41,129 nucleotides of DNA from positions 1-41,129 of the forward strand of contig JALFMW010000077.1 in NCBI GenBank assembly GCA_022782605.1, in the 5' to 3' direction. Source of the DNA: Clostridium sp. (lineage in GTDB: Bacteria; Bacillota; Clostridia; Peptostreptococcales; Peptostreptococcaceae). This document shows, piece by piece, positions 27,574-35,268 of the stretch (the stretch's first letter is position 1; each line of letters opens with the position of its first letter). A model generated the notes under the pieces. It was not told where the DNA came from. It made no database searches and was given only the letters and a program-made list of their open reading frames with translations. Made by a program: the position numbers and the translations under genes.

Positions 27574-28462
27574 CTTTAACTATATCCATATTTCTTTTTA
27601 TAATATTTCTTCCTCGCCAACTAAATGCTCTATCCTTATATCTTCTTTTAAATTCTTTATTAGAGATACTATTTATCTCTTCTTCATTTAAACTTGTTAT
27701 TAAATTAGTTGTAAATTCTTCTATATTACTTTCACAAATATCATTATTATGAGGACAAACTACCTGGCATACATCACACCCAAAAACAGATTTATTTTTC
27801 TTCATTTTTTCAATTTCTTCTGATGTAAGTTCTTCCTTCTTTTGTGTTATAAATGATACACATTTTTTAGGATCCATTTTATAATCCCCCTCAAGGGCAT
27901 TTCCTGGACAATAATTTACACATTTATTGCATTTTAAACAAGTTTTATCTATTGGATTATCAGGTTTTAACTCATAATTATTAACTATATATCCAATAAA
28001 AACATAAGATCCATATTTGTCTGTAATAATATTATTATTTATGCCATAATATCCAATTCCAGATAAATAAGCTAGGTATCTATCAACTAAAGGTCCATTA
28101 TCTGCAAAAACTTCATACTTAAAATTATTATCTTTAGATTTTATTTCTTCACAAATATTATTTAGCTTGTTCTTTATTACTAAATGATAGTCTTGCCCAT
28201 AACAGTATCTAGATATATTTGATTGATATTGTTCTGAAATATAGTATGGAAATGCACATACAATTATTGATTTAGCATCTTCCATTATCAACTTAGGATT
28301 TATTCTTTTTTCAATATCAGCTTCTTCCATACCTGTTATAAGATTTTTATCAGCTTTATCTTGCAATATTTTTCTTAATTCTTCATATGGACCAATTGGG
28401 GCAATTCCAACTGTATCTAGTCCTAATTTTTGTAAAAGTTTTTTTATTTCTTCTTTATTCAT
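27554..28462 (-). CDS. queG: Epoxyqueuosine reductase QueG (short form)
   Basis: 302 residues. QueG uses cobalamin and two [4Fe-4S] clusters to reduce epoxyqueuosine to queuosine in the tRNA wobble position. The N-terminal DUF1730 part includes FADNGPLVDRYLAYLSGIGYYG (read in parts) with Asp121 at the position of the proposed proton donor. The ferredoxin-like part has Cys175, 178, 181, 185 and Cys201, 229, 232, 236, giving two clusters. The C-terminal HEAT-repeat domain of longer QueG proteins is lacking, as in many Firmicutes. ATG at 28462. The terminator hairpin begins inside its last codons. It is divergent from the RusA-like gene. Confidence 0.95.
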   Translation of the reverse strand: MNKEEIKKLLQKLGLDTVGIAPIGPYEELRKILQDKADKNLITGMEEADIEKRINPKLIMEDAKSIIVCAFPYYISEQYQSNISRYCYGQDYHLVIKNKLNNICEEIKSKDNNFKYEVFADNGPLVDRYLAYLSGIGYYGINNNIITDKYGSYVFIGYIVNNYELKPDNPIDKTCLKCNKCVNYCPGNALEGDYKMDPKKCVSFITQKKEELTSEEIEKMKKNKSVFGCDVCQVVCPHNNDICESNIEEFTTNLITSLNEEEINSISNKEFKRRYKDRAFSWRGRNIIKRNMDIVKEKSMKE

Positions 28463-28525
28463 AAAATATCCTTTCTTTAAATCCTCTTTAGTTTTATAAT
28501 TAACTAATGATAAGGAAGTGATAAT

Positions 28526-28930
28526 TTGATTAAATTAACAATCCCAGGCAGACCTATTAGTAAATCTAATTTTAAACTGCATAATGTTCATGGTCAAGCT
28601 TGGATGCCATCTACAGGAAAATATTCTAAATATGTAGCTTATGAAAATATGATTGCAGGTTATATAAACCAACAATATCATGGTGAAGTTATAGAAGAAG
28701 ACTTAATAACAGTTATGAAATTATACTTCCCAAACAAAAGAATGGGTGACTTACATAACTATCCAAAGAGTATTTGTGATGGAATAGAAAAAAGCGGTAT
28801 TATAAAAAATGACAAACAACTAAAGCCAGTTTTACTATTTGACTATATCGATAAAGAGAATCCAAGGGTTGAAATTGAACTTTATCCCATTTCACAGTAT
28901 AATGTTACATACAATATTATTCCAAAATAA
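28526..28930 (+). CDS. RusA-like Holliday junction resolvase family protein
   Basis: 134 residues. RusA enzymes are dimeric, Mg2+-dependent nucleases that resolve four-way DNA junctions and are usually carried by phages. The match is centred on KRMGDLHNYPKSICDGIEKSG and the later IIKNDKQL. With a constant offset of five residues, Asp75, Lys81 and Asp96 align with E. coli Asp70, Lys76 and Asp91, but the position of Asp72 is His77 here. No other phage gene is nearby. The start is TTG at 28526 with aaggaag 7 bp upstream; no better start is in frame. It could be inactive, or use a modified metal site. It lies 83 bp before glsA. Confidence 0.78.
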   Translation: MIKLTIPGRPISKSNFKLHNVHGQAWMPSTGKYSKYVAYENMIAGYINQQYHGEVIEEDLITVMKLYFPNKRMGDLHNYPKSICDGIEKSGIIKNDKQLKPVLLFDYIDKENPRVEIELYPISQYNVTYNIIPK

Positions 28931-29013
28931 TATCATATGTAACAAAATATATAAAATAAAAAATATAATTTTATAATTATTGATAAAAATAAATATGAGG
29001 AGGATTCTTAAAT

Positions 29014-29931
29014 ATGGAAAATCTATTAAATGATATAATTTTAGCGAACAAACATCACACAGCTAACGGAAATGTTGCTACTTATATCCCTGAATTAAAA
29101 AATGCTAATAGAGACGATTTAGGTATTTGTGTAATAGATAAAGATAATAATATTTATTGTGCTGGCGACTATACTAAAAAATTTACAATTCAAAGTATTT
29201 CTAAAACTATAGTCCTAGCCATGGCCTTAATGGATAATGAGTGGGATTATGTATTTTCTAAAGTTGGTATGGAACCTAGCGGAGATCCTTTTAACTCTAT
29301 AATGAAATTAGAAACTAATGATACTAAAAAACCTTGCAATCCAATGATAAATGCAGGTGCAATAGTAACTACTTCTTTAATTAAAGGTAAAAATCTTCAA
29401 GAAAAAGAAGAAAGAATGTTAGCCTTCTTTAGAAAACTTGCAAAAAATGATACTCTAGAAATAAATCAATCAGTTTATAAGTCAGAAAAATTAACTGGTG
29501 ACAGAAATAGAGCCATGGGTTATTTATTAAAAAACGATGGATTTATTGAAGGAGATGTTGAAGAAGTTTTAGACTTATACTTTAAGCAATGTTCTATTGA
29601 AGTTGATGTAGTTGATTTAGCCAGAATAGCATTATTATTTGCAAATTATGGTGTAGATATAGAAACAGGTGAACGTGTAATTAGTGAAAATATTTCTAGA
29701 ATAGTAAAAACATTTATGGTAACATGCGGAATGTATGATGCCTCTGGTGAATTTGCCCTTAAAGTTGGTATTCCAGCCAAATCAGGTGTTGGTGGTGGAA
29801 TAATGGCATCTGTACCTAGAAGAATGGGAATAGGTGTTTTCGGACCTGCCTTAGACAAAAAAGGTAATAGTATAGGTGGATTAAAAGTTCTTGAAGATTT
29901 ATCAAGAGAACTAGAATTAAATATTTTCTAA
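29014..29931 (+). CDS. glsA: Glutaminase
   Basis: 305 residues, the normal length for bacterial serine-dependent glutaminase. It hydrolyses L-glutamine to glutamate and ammonia in the cytoplasm. The fold is beta-lactamase-like with the catalytic S-x-x-K (Ser61-Lys64 in QSISKTI). Other signatures: EPSGDPFNS, PCNPMINAGAI, GRNRAMGYLL-like DRNRAMGYLL, and the C-terminal AKSGVGGGIMASVP. ATG at 29014 with a gaggagg ribosome site. It ends at a bidirectional terminator. Confidence 0.97.
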   Translation: MENLLNDIILANKHHTANGNVATYIPELKNANRDDLGICVIDKDNNIYCAGDYTKKFTIQSISKTIVLAMALMDNEWDYVFSKVGMEPSGDPFNSIMKLETNDTKKPCNPMINAGAIVTTSLIKGKNLQEKEERMLAFFRKLAKNDTLEINQSVYKSEKLTGDRNRAMGYLLKNDGFIEGDVEEVLDLYFKQCSIEVDVVDLARIALLFANYGVDIETGERVISENISRIVKTFMVTCGMYDASGEFALKVGIPAKSGVGGGIMASVPRRMGIGVFGPALDKKGNSIGGLKVLEDLSRELELNIF

Positions 29932-29934
29932 AAT

Positions 29935-29971
29935 AAAAGCAGCAAAACATAAATGATGTAATGCTGCTTTT
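29935..29971. terminator. Bidirectional terminator between glsA and the aldo/keto reductase
   Basis: 10-bp outer stem (29935-29944 with 29962-29971) with an inner acat/atgt stem; A-rich left and T-rich right flank the hairpin and the genes converge on it. Confidence 0.88.
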
Positions 29972-29974
29972 ACT

Positions 29975-30979
29975 TTATTTATTTTCTAATTTATTACAAA
30001 CATTCTTAAGCATTTCTCGTATAGGTAAATTATATGGACATCTTTCTTCACAAATTCCACATTCTATACACTTACTAGCTTGGCTCTCTCCCAAAGCATT
30101 ATATCTTTCCAATGCCCATTCTTTTAAATTATATCTTGTATAATACCCTTCTAATAAAAAGTTTTGTGATATATTAACATTATTTGGACATGGTAAACAA
30201 TACTCACACCTTCTACAAAAGTTTCCACTTAATTCTTTTCTTATTTTTTCAATTTTTTGATTATCTTTATCTGTTAATGTAACATTATTTATAATGGATA
30301 CATTTTCTTTTACTTGTTCAATAGTATTCATACCAGGTATGGCTACATCAATATATTCCTTTGATAAAATATATTTTATTGCCAGTGCACCATCATCTAT
30401 TGCACCTCCTGCTAAAGGCTTCATAGTTATAGTTCCTATTCCCTTTTTATTAGCCTCTTTAAATACTTCATCTGCTTGATCTTCAACTATATTGTATGGA
30501 AATTGTATAGTTGCAAATTTTTCATCTTCCACAGCTTTTTTTATAGTCTCTAAGCTATGACTAGTTATACCAATGTATTTTATTTTGCCCTCTTTTTGAG
30601 CCTCTAATAAAGCCTTATATGCCTTATTATCATCAAAAATAGTATCATATTCTTCTATTTTAAGATTATGTATTTGATATAAATCAATATAATCTGTCTT
30701 TAAATTTTTTAAACTTATTTCTATATCTTTTTTCATATCTTCATAATTTCTAGACATACTTTTAGTTGCTATATAAAATTTGTCTCTTCTACCTACAAGC
30801 GCATTCCCTATATATTCTTCGCTTACAGTATATCCTCTAGCTGTATCTATAAAGTTTATACCTTGCTTCACTAACTCATCAATAACTTTATTAGTTTCCT
30901 CCTGAGTTATTCTCTGTATAGGTATTCCCCCAAACCCTACTCTTTTTATCTTCATATTTGTATTCCCAAGATTTTTCAA
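29975..30979 (-). CDS. Aldo/keto reductase with C-terminal ferredoxin domain
   Basis: 334 residues. The N-terminal TIM barrel of the AKR superfamily (about 1-245) has the Asp-Tyr pair in FIDTARGYTVSEEYIGNAL, the lysine in FYIATKS and the histidine in YQIHNL, all expected catalytic positions. The C-terminal part (about 250-330) has Cys-rich motifs CRRCEYCLPCP and CIECGICEERCP, the second a classical 4Fe-4S ferredoxin motif. This fusion is common in anaerobes, and electrons may come from ferredoxin or NAD(P)H. Substrate unknown. ATG at 30979 with a ggagg-like site. Confidence 0.93.
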   Translation of the reverse strand: MKNLGNTNMKIKRVGFGGIPIQRITQEETNKVIDELVKQGINFIDTARGYTVSEEYIGNALVGRRDKFYIATKSMSRNYEDMKKDIEISLKNLKTDYIDLYQIHNLKIEEYDTIFDDNKAYKALLEAQKEGKIKYIGITSHSLETIKKAVEDEKFATIQFPYNIVEDQADEVFKEANKKGIGTITMKPLAGGAIDDGALAIKYILSKEYIDVAIPGMNTIEQVKENVSIINNVTLTDKDNQKIEKIRKELSGNFCRRCEYCLPCPNNVNISQNFLLEGYYTRYNLKEWALERYNALGESQASKCIECGICEERCPYNLPIREMLKNVCNKLENK

Positions 30980-31063
30980 ACTTTCACCCTCCTTGATAAT
31001 TTATTTCCTAATACAATACTATATTATTCCATTTATTTCTGTCATTATAATTTATTTAATACT

Positions 31064-31094
31064 AAAAAAAGTATCAACACATGTTGATACTTTT
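31064..31094 (-). terminator. Terminator after the winged-helix regulator gene
   Basis: Stem of about 12 bp (31067-31079 with 31082-31094) with a minus-strand T-run of seven. Confidence 0.9.
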
Positions 31095-31106
31095 AATACT
31101 TTCATA

Positions 31107-31661
31107 TTAATTTTTTGAAGGAATTGCAAACATAACTATATCATGTTTCTTTTCATTTTCCCTGTTACTATTATCTCTTTTTGATAGCATTTCATCAACT
31201 TTAGCTTTTAGAGTACTTCTTAATTCAGATACTTCATCTTCTGTTAAAAGTACGTTATCGCATTCTAAAATACTGTCCCCATTTAAAGTCCCTGATTCTG
31301 CTGCATCATAAAAAGATTCTATTGTATCTTCAAAGTCAGATATAGATACATAATCTTCATCTAATTCTTGTCCTAAAGAATAATCGATTATTTTTCTACT
31401 TATTACTATATTATTTGCAGTTGGATAATAATATTTTTCAACAATACCTGACTTTATTTTTTCTTCTACTAATTGTAAAATCCCCACATTATATAATGTT
31501 TTAATATGATAATTAATTTTTGCATGTGGCTCATCTAAGATTTCTGATAATTGTTTTGCTGATAAAGGCTCCTTGTTAAACGTTTTCAGTATATCTACCC
31601 TACGAGGATGAGCAATTGCTTTTATACAATCTAAATCTCTCAATACTAATACTTCTTTCAT
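31107..31661 (-). CDS. ArsR-like winged-helix transcriptional regulator
   Basis: 184 residues from ATG 31661 (a GTG three codons earlier lies in the ribosome site aggggtgg). The N-terminal winged helix at about 5-90 reads LDCIKAIAHPRRVDILKTF, then PLSAKQLSEILDEPHAKINYHIKTLYNVGIL (recognition helix), with the wing at IVEKYYYPTA. The C-terminal half is acidic and helical, with no cysteine metal site of classical ArsR sensors, so the signal is unknown. The promoter at 31701-31729 is a perfect consensus with an inverted repeat over it, which suggests self-repression. Neighbours (reductase, nucleoside kinase) give no clear clue to the target. Confidence 0.82.
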   Translation of the reverse strand: MKEVLVLRDLDCIKAIAHPRRVDILKTFNKEPLSAKQLSEILDEPHAKINYHIKTLYNVGILQLVEEKIKSGIVEKYYYPTANNIVISRKIIDYSLGQELDEDYVSISDFEDTIESFYDAAESGTLNGDSILECDNVLLTEDEVSELRSTLKAKVDEMLSKRDNSNRENEKKHDIVMFAIPSKN

Positions 31662-31700
31662 ATATTCCACCCCTAAAACATTTTTATTTAATATAATTTC

Positions 31701-31729
31701 ATTATATATTAACTGTATATAATTGTCAA
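31701..31729 (-). promoter_or_regulatory. Consensus sigma-A promoter with possible operator
   Basis: Minus strand TTGACA (31724-31729), 17 bp, TATAAT (31701-31706), both perfect. The arms attatata (31701-31708) and tatataat (31716-31723) form an 8-bp inverted repeat over the -10 and spacer, a possible site for the downstream regulator. Confidence 0.85.
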
Positions 31730-31884
31730 AAATTTATACATTATTAAACTTATTTTTTCTTGTTTTTTTAAAATAATTATTAATTTTTTATAAATCTATA
31801 AATTATCTTACTTTTTATCACAAATATAATTTGTTTTTGTAATATTTATATATGAATAGTCTATTATATGTACATTTTAAGCAT

Positions 31885-31913
31885 AAAAAAACGAACTATC
31901 AAAGTTCGTTTTT
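31885..31913 (-). terminator. Terminator of the lepB-nucleoside kinase operon
   Basis: 11-bp stem (31887-31897 with 31903-31913) with a minus-strand T-run; it overlaps the stop codon of the kinase gene. Confidence 0.88.
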
Positions 31914-33576
31914 AATCAACTATTTTACTTCCGCCTATAAATTCCCTAATAATAGAAGTTGGTGGTAAGTCTGATATATCTTTAAGTTCTACAAAATATT
32001 GAAGGAATTTCAATAATCTATTTGCTTCACTATAAGCCTCACTATCCCTGCTTATATTTTCTAATAATGGTTTGACATATGCTTTTAAAATTGCCAACTC
32101 ATATACACAAGATGAGTTAAATATCATATCAGCTTCTTCTTGATAAGGAAAAATATTTTGCTTTTCTCCTCTTCTTACAGAATCCCAAGTTAATATAGTT
32201 CTAGTTGCATCATGTCCTCTAAACTGATTGTCTCTAACAATTCTTCTTATAAGTCTTAAATCTGTAGTTGGAATTCTATTATGATCATCTAGATTCAGCT
32301 GAGTTAATACACTTAAATAGATTTTAAATTTATCTTTATCAGGTATTGAAGATGTTAAAAGTGGATTTAACCCATGAATACCTTCCAATATAATTGGTTG
32401 ATTTTTCTCTATTTTAAGCTTTCTTCCTTCTTCCCTTATACCTTTTTTAAAATTAAACTTTGGAGTTATAACTTCTTTTCCATCTAATAAGTCACTTAAA
32501 TCTTTATTAAATTGATCTAAGTCTATAGCATATATTGATTCAAAATCATAATTTCCAAATTCATCTAAAGGAGTATCATCTCTGTCAACAAAATAATCAT
32601 CTAATGATATTGATATTGGTTGTAAGTTATTTACTTTTAGATGAATTGATAATCTGTGAGCAAAACTAGTTTTACCTGAAGAAGATGGTGCAGCAATCAG
32701 TATTATCCTTTTATTTTCTTGTTTAATTATATCTGCTATCTGACCAAGTTTCTTTTCTTGTAAAGCTTCTACTATTCTAATTAACTCTCCATATTGATTG
32801 TTTTCTATAATTTTATTTAAAGATAATACAGTATCTACCCCCATAAGACTAGACCATTTTTCCATTTCCAAGTATATATTAGACAGTTTAGGCTGTGGAA
32901 CAAATTCCTTTGCCTCAAATTTATTTTCTTCCCTAGGTCCTAATAAAATAAATCCACCTTCATATCTTAAAATATCAAAAGTTTTTAAATATCCTGTAGA
33001 TGGTAACATATGACCATAGAAATGATCCACATGATTATTACATCTGTATATTTTTATATCATCATGTTCTTTATATTTTAATAATTCTGCCTTACTTATC
33101 ATATTCTTATTATTGAAAAATTCTATAGCCTCTTTCTTGTTAAGTATGCTTTTTTCAATTTTATAATCAGCATCTATTATTTCTTGCATCTTTAATTTAA
33201 TATCATGAGTATCTTTTTTACTTAGCTTTTCATTTGTATGAACTTCACAATATAGTCCATTTGATAAAGAATGTTCTATGCTTACTTTACAACCTTTATA
33301 TAGTTCTTCACATGCCATTATAAATACTAGAGTTAATGTCCTTGAATATACTCTAAACCCATCACTATTATTAGTATCTAAAAATTTAATAGAACAATCA
33401 TAATTTATTGTTTCAGTTAACTCATATAGTTTATTATCTAAAGATGCTAAACATATATATCCATCATAGTTATCTTCTACCTCATCGGCTATATCCTTCA
33501 ATTGAATACCTGATGAATTGTCTTCTATAAAGAAAACTTTTTTCTCATTATCTACGGTCAAATTTAGCTGTCTCAT
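31912..33576 (-). CDS. Uridine kinase-like nucleoside kinase with ThrRS-like N-terminus
   Basis: 554 residues. The N-terminal half resembles ThrRS: TGS-like at about 1-65 and SAD-like at about 70-220 with IYRCNNHVDHFYGHMLPST (Cys179, His185, His189), close to the ThrRS motif around CRGPHLPST. The C-terminal half (about 285-500) is a phosphoribulokinase/uridine kinase domain with Walker A APSSSGKT (296-303) and LDDYFVDRDDTP, like the substrate-binding part of uridine kinase. It probably phosphorylates a nucleoside; the ThrRS-like part lacks the catalytic core and is not a synthetase. ATG at 33576 with aagggg 9 bp upstream. It is 26 bp behind lepB, in one operon. This architecture is known in thermophilic and clostridial bacteria; its exact substrate here is unknown. 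Confidence 0.9.
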   Translation of the reverse strand: MRQLNLTVDNEKKVFFIEDNSSGIQLKDIADEVEDNYDGYICLASLDNKLYELTETINYDCSIKFLDTNNSDGFRVYSRTLTLVFIMACEELYKGCKVSIEHSLSNGLYCEVHTNEKLSKKDTHDIKLKMQEIIDADYKIEKSILNKKEAIEFFNNKNMISKAELLKYKEHDDIKIYRCNNHVDHFYGHMLPSTGYLKTFDILRYEGGFILLGPREENKFEAKEFVPQPKLSNIYLEMEKWSSLMGVDTVLSLNKIIENNQYGELIRIVEALQEKKLGQIADIIKQENKRIILIAAPSSSGKTSFAHRLSIHLKVNNLQPISISLDDYFVDRDDTPLDEFGNYDFESIYAIDLDQFNKDLSDLLDGKEVITPKFNFKKGIREEGRKLKIEKNQPIILEGIHGLNPLLTSSIPDKDKFKIYLSVLTQLNLDDHNRIPTTDLRLIRRIVRDNQFRGHDATRTILTWDSVRRGEKQNIFPYQEEADMIFNSSCVYELAILKAYVKPLLENISRDSEAYSEANRLLKFLQYFVELKDISDLPPTSIIREFIGGSKIVD

Positions 33577-33602
33577 TTCTTACTACCCCTTTACAAATAT
33601 TC

Positions 33603-34136
33603 TTAATCTAATAAACCAATCTTATTAAAAGGATATAATCTTACAAATACTTTACCTAATATGTCTGATTTGCTTATAAAGCCTACACTATCATATCTAC
33701 TATCTAAACTTATTTCTCTATTATCTCCTAAAACAAAAACTGCCCCATCTGGAACTACAGTATCTATATCTCCTTCTGTAATTTCATTATGTATATATGG
33801 TTCATTTAGTTCTTCATTATTTACATAAACTTTATTATTTTCTATTTTAACTTTATCTCCACCTACACCTATTACTCTTTTTACTAAATCTTTACTGCTT
33901 CCATCGTCTTGTTTTAAATCAGATTCAAATACTATAATATCTCCATGTTCTGGTTCCTTAAATTTATAAGACATTCTATTTATAATTAAGTAATCTCCTT
34001 CTTCCAAAGTAGAATACATAGAATCCCCTCTAACCAATGTTGGCTTTATGAATTGTGTTATGATAAATGCAAATACTATAGCTAGTGCGAATACCTTAAT
34101 CCATTCAAAAATCTCTTTTTTCAATTTTTCACTCAA
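33603..34136 (-). CDS. lepB: Signal peptidase I
   Basis: 177 residues, the size of Gram-positive SipS-type enzymes. One membrane helix near the N-terminus (about 14-30, VFALAIVFAFIITQF), then the outside catalytic domain: VRGDSMYSTL with the nucleophile Ser39, DLVKRVIGVGGDKV with the general base Lys86, and the GDNREISLDSR box near the C-terminus. It removes signal peptides from exported proteins. The start is TTG at 34136, behind a gaggag ribosome site with 8 bp spacing; no ATG fits. Co-transcribed with the downstream nucleoside kinase. Confidence 0.96.
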   Translation of the reverse strand: MSEKLKKEIFEWIKVFALAIVFAFIITQFIKPTLVRGDSMYSTLEEGDYLIINRMSYKFKEPEHGDIIVFESDLKQDDGSSKDLVKRVIGVGGDKVKIENNKVYVNNEELNEPYIHNEITEGDIDTVVPDGAVFVLGDNREISLDSRYDSVGFISKSDILGKVFVRLYPFNKIGLLD

Positions 34137-34352
34137 AATATCATCTCCTCAATAATATGTAATTATTTATAATATGTTACACATACAACAATTTAAGTAT
34201 AGTTAATTCTTTGGTCTTTTGGATAGTAGTTTTTGAAATTCATATTTGATTATTTTTTCATCTTATATTATAAGTTACTTATATTATAACTAAAACCCTC
34301 TCTATATTTTGTATATTTTTTTAGTATTAATTTTTAAATATTTATTTGGTAA

Positions 34353-35081
34353 TTAATCAATTTTATTTTTTTTATTGTTTTTACTTATTCTTTTGTAAAA
34401 TCTTATCTTTGAATATAGTGAATATTTATCTAACTTATCCAAATTTATTTTCCATAAAAATATTACATATACTATAAAAACTATAATAGCCCATCTATAT
34501 CCTATCATCAAGATAAAATCGAAAACTCCGTGAAGTAGTATGGGAATAATTACAGCATAAAATAAATATTTAATTTTTTTATTATTATCTTTTGCAAATT
34601 TATATTTAGAAATATAATATCCCATAGTTATGGCAAACATTATATGAGATGGTATTGATATTAAGCCTCTGGTTATTGCAAGTCCCAATGATAAATCTAC
34701 TCTTTCTTTCATTAAATATATAATGTTTTCTACTGTAGCAAACCCTAAAGATAAGATTATTGAATAAATTATTCCATCTAGCTTTTCATTAAAATCTTTT
34801 TCCCCTAGTAACATGGGTATTAGTATTATAGACTTTACCCCTTCTTCTGTAAATGCTGCCACAAAAAATGCTGTATAAATATTGCTTTCTATTCCTGATA
34901 AGTTGTTAAACTTACTAAGATATATTTCAATAAAAATTGCTAATACACTAACTAAAATCCCCATAAAAAAATATTGAGACAATTTTACTACAGGTTCTTT
35001 TTCATATTTGTCTTTATAATAAATCCATGCCAAAAAACATACTACTGGTAATAATGCCAAAATCAATATGTAAATTTTCAT
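34353..35081 (-). CDS. prsW: PrsW family intramembrane metalloprotease
   Basis: 242 residues with about seven or eight membrane helices. The family active-site motifs are present: FTEEGVKS (Glu79-Glu80), SIPSHIMFAITMGY and LLHGVFDF. PrsW of Bacillus makes the first cut in the anti-sigma factor RsiW, releasing an ECF sigma factor. Here no ECF sigma or anti-sigma gene is next to it, so its target would be encoded elsewhere. ATG at 35081 has only a weak ribosome site (aaagg, rather far upstream). Divergent from sleC. Confidence 0.88.
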   Translation of the reverse strand: MKIYILILALLPVVCFLAWIYYKDKYEKEPVVKLSQYFFMGILVSVLAIFIEIYLSKFNNLSGIESNIYTAFFVAAFTEEGVKSIILIPMLLGEKDFNEKLDGIIYSIILSLGFATVENIIYLMKERVDLSLGLAITRGLISIPSHIMFAITMGYYISKYKFAKDNNKKIKYLFYAVIIPILLHGVFDFILMIGYRWAIIVFIVYVIFLWKINLDKLDKYSLYSKIRFYKRISKNNKKNKID

Positions 35082-35196
35082 ATTTTAATATAACCTTTCT
35101 TTGCATATATATTAATATTTAGATATTTAAACTTAATACTTAGTATCTCCATTAATAAAAAATTTTAATATTTCTATTTTAATCCTCAAATACTTA

Positions 35197-35223
35197 ACAA
35201 ATTAAAATTATTTTCATAGAATA
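35197..35223 (+). promoter_or_regulatory. Candidate sigma-K promoter of sleC
   Basis: AC at 35197-35198, 16 bp, then CATAGAATA at 35215-35223, which fits the sporulation sigma-K pattern (AC, 16-17 bp, CATAnnnTA). The start would be near 35230, about 40 bp before the sleC ATG. Late mother-cell expression is expected for a cortex-lytic enzyme. Confidence 0.55.
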
Positions 35224-35268
35224 AACTAGAATATCTTCAGCTTAGTTATAAATAAAAGGGGTGATTAT

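Noticed and set aside
28526-28930. RusA-like gene as a prophage remnant.
   Set aside because: No integrase, phage structural or lysis gene, attachment site or tRNA is in the surroundings.
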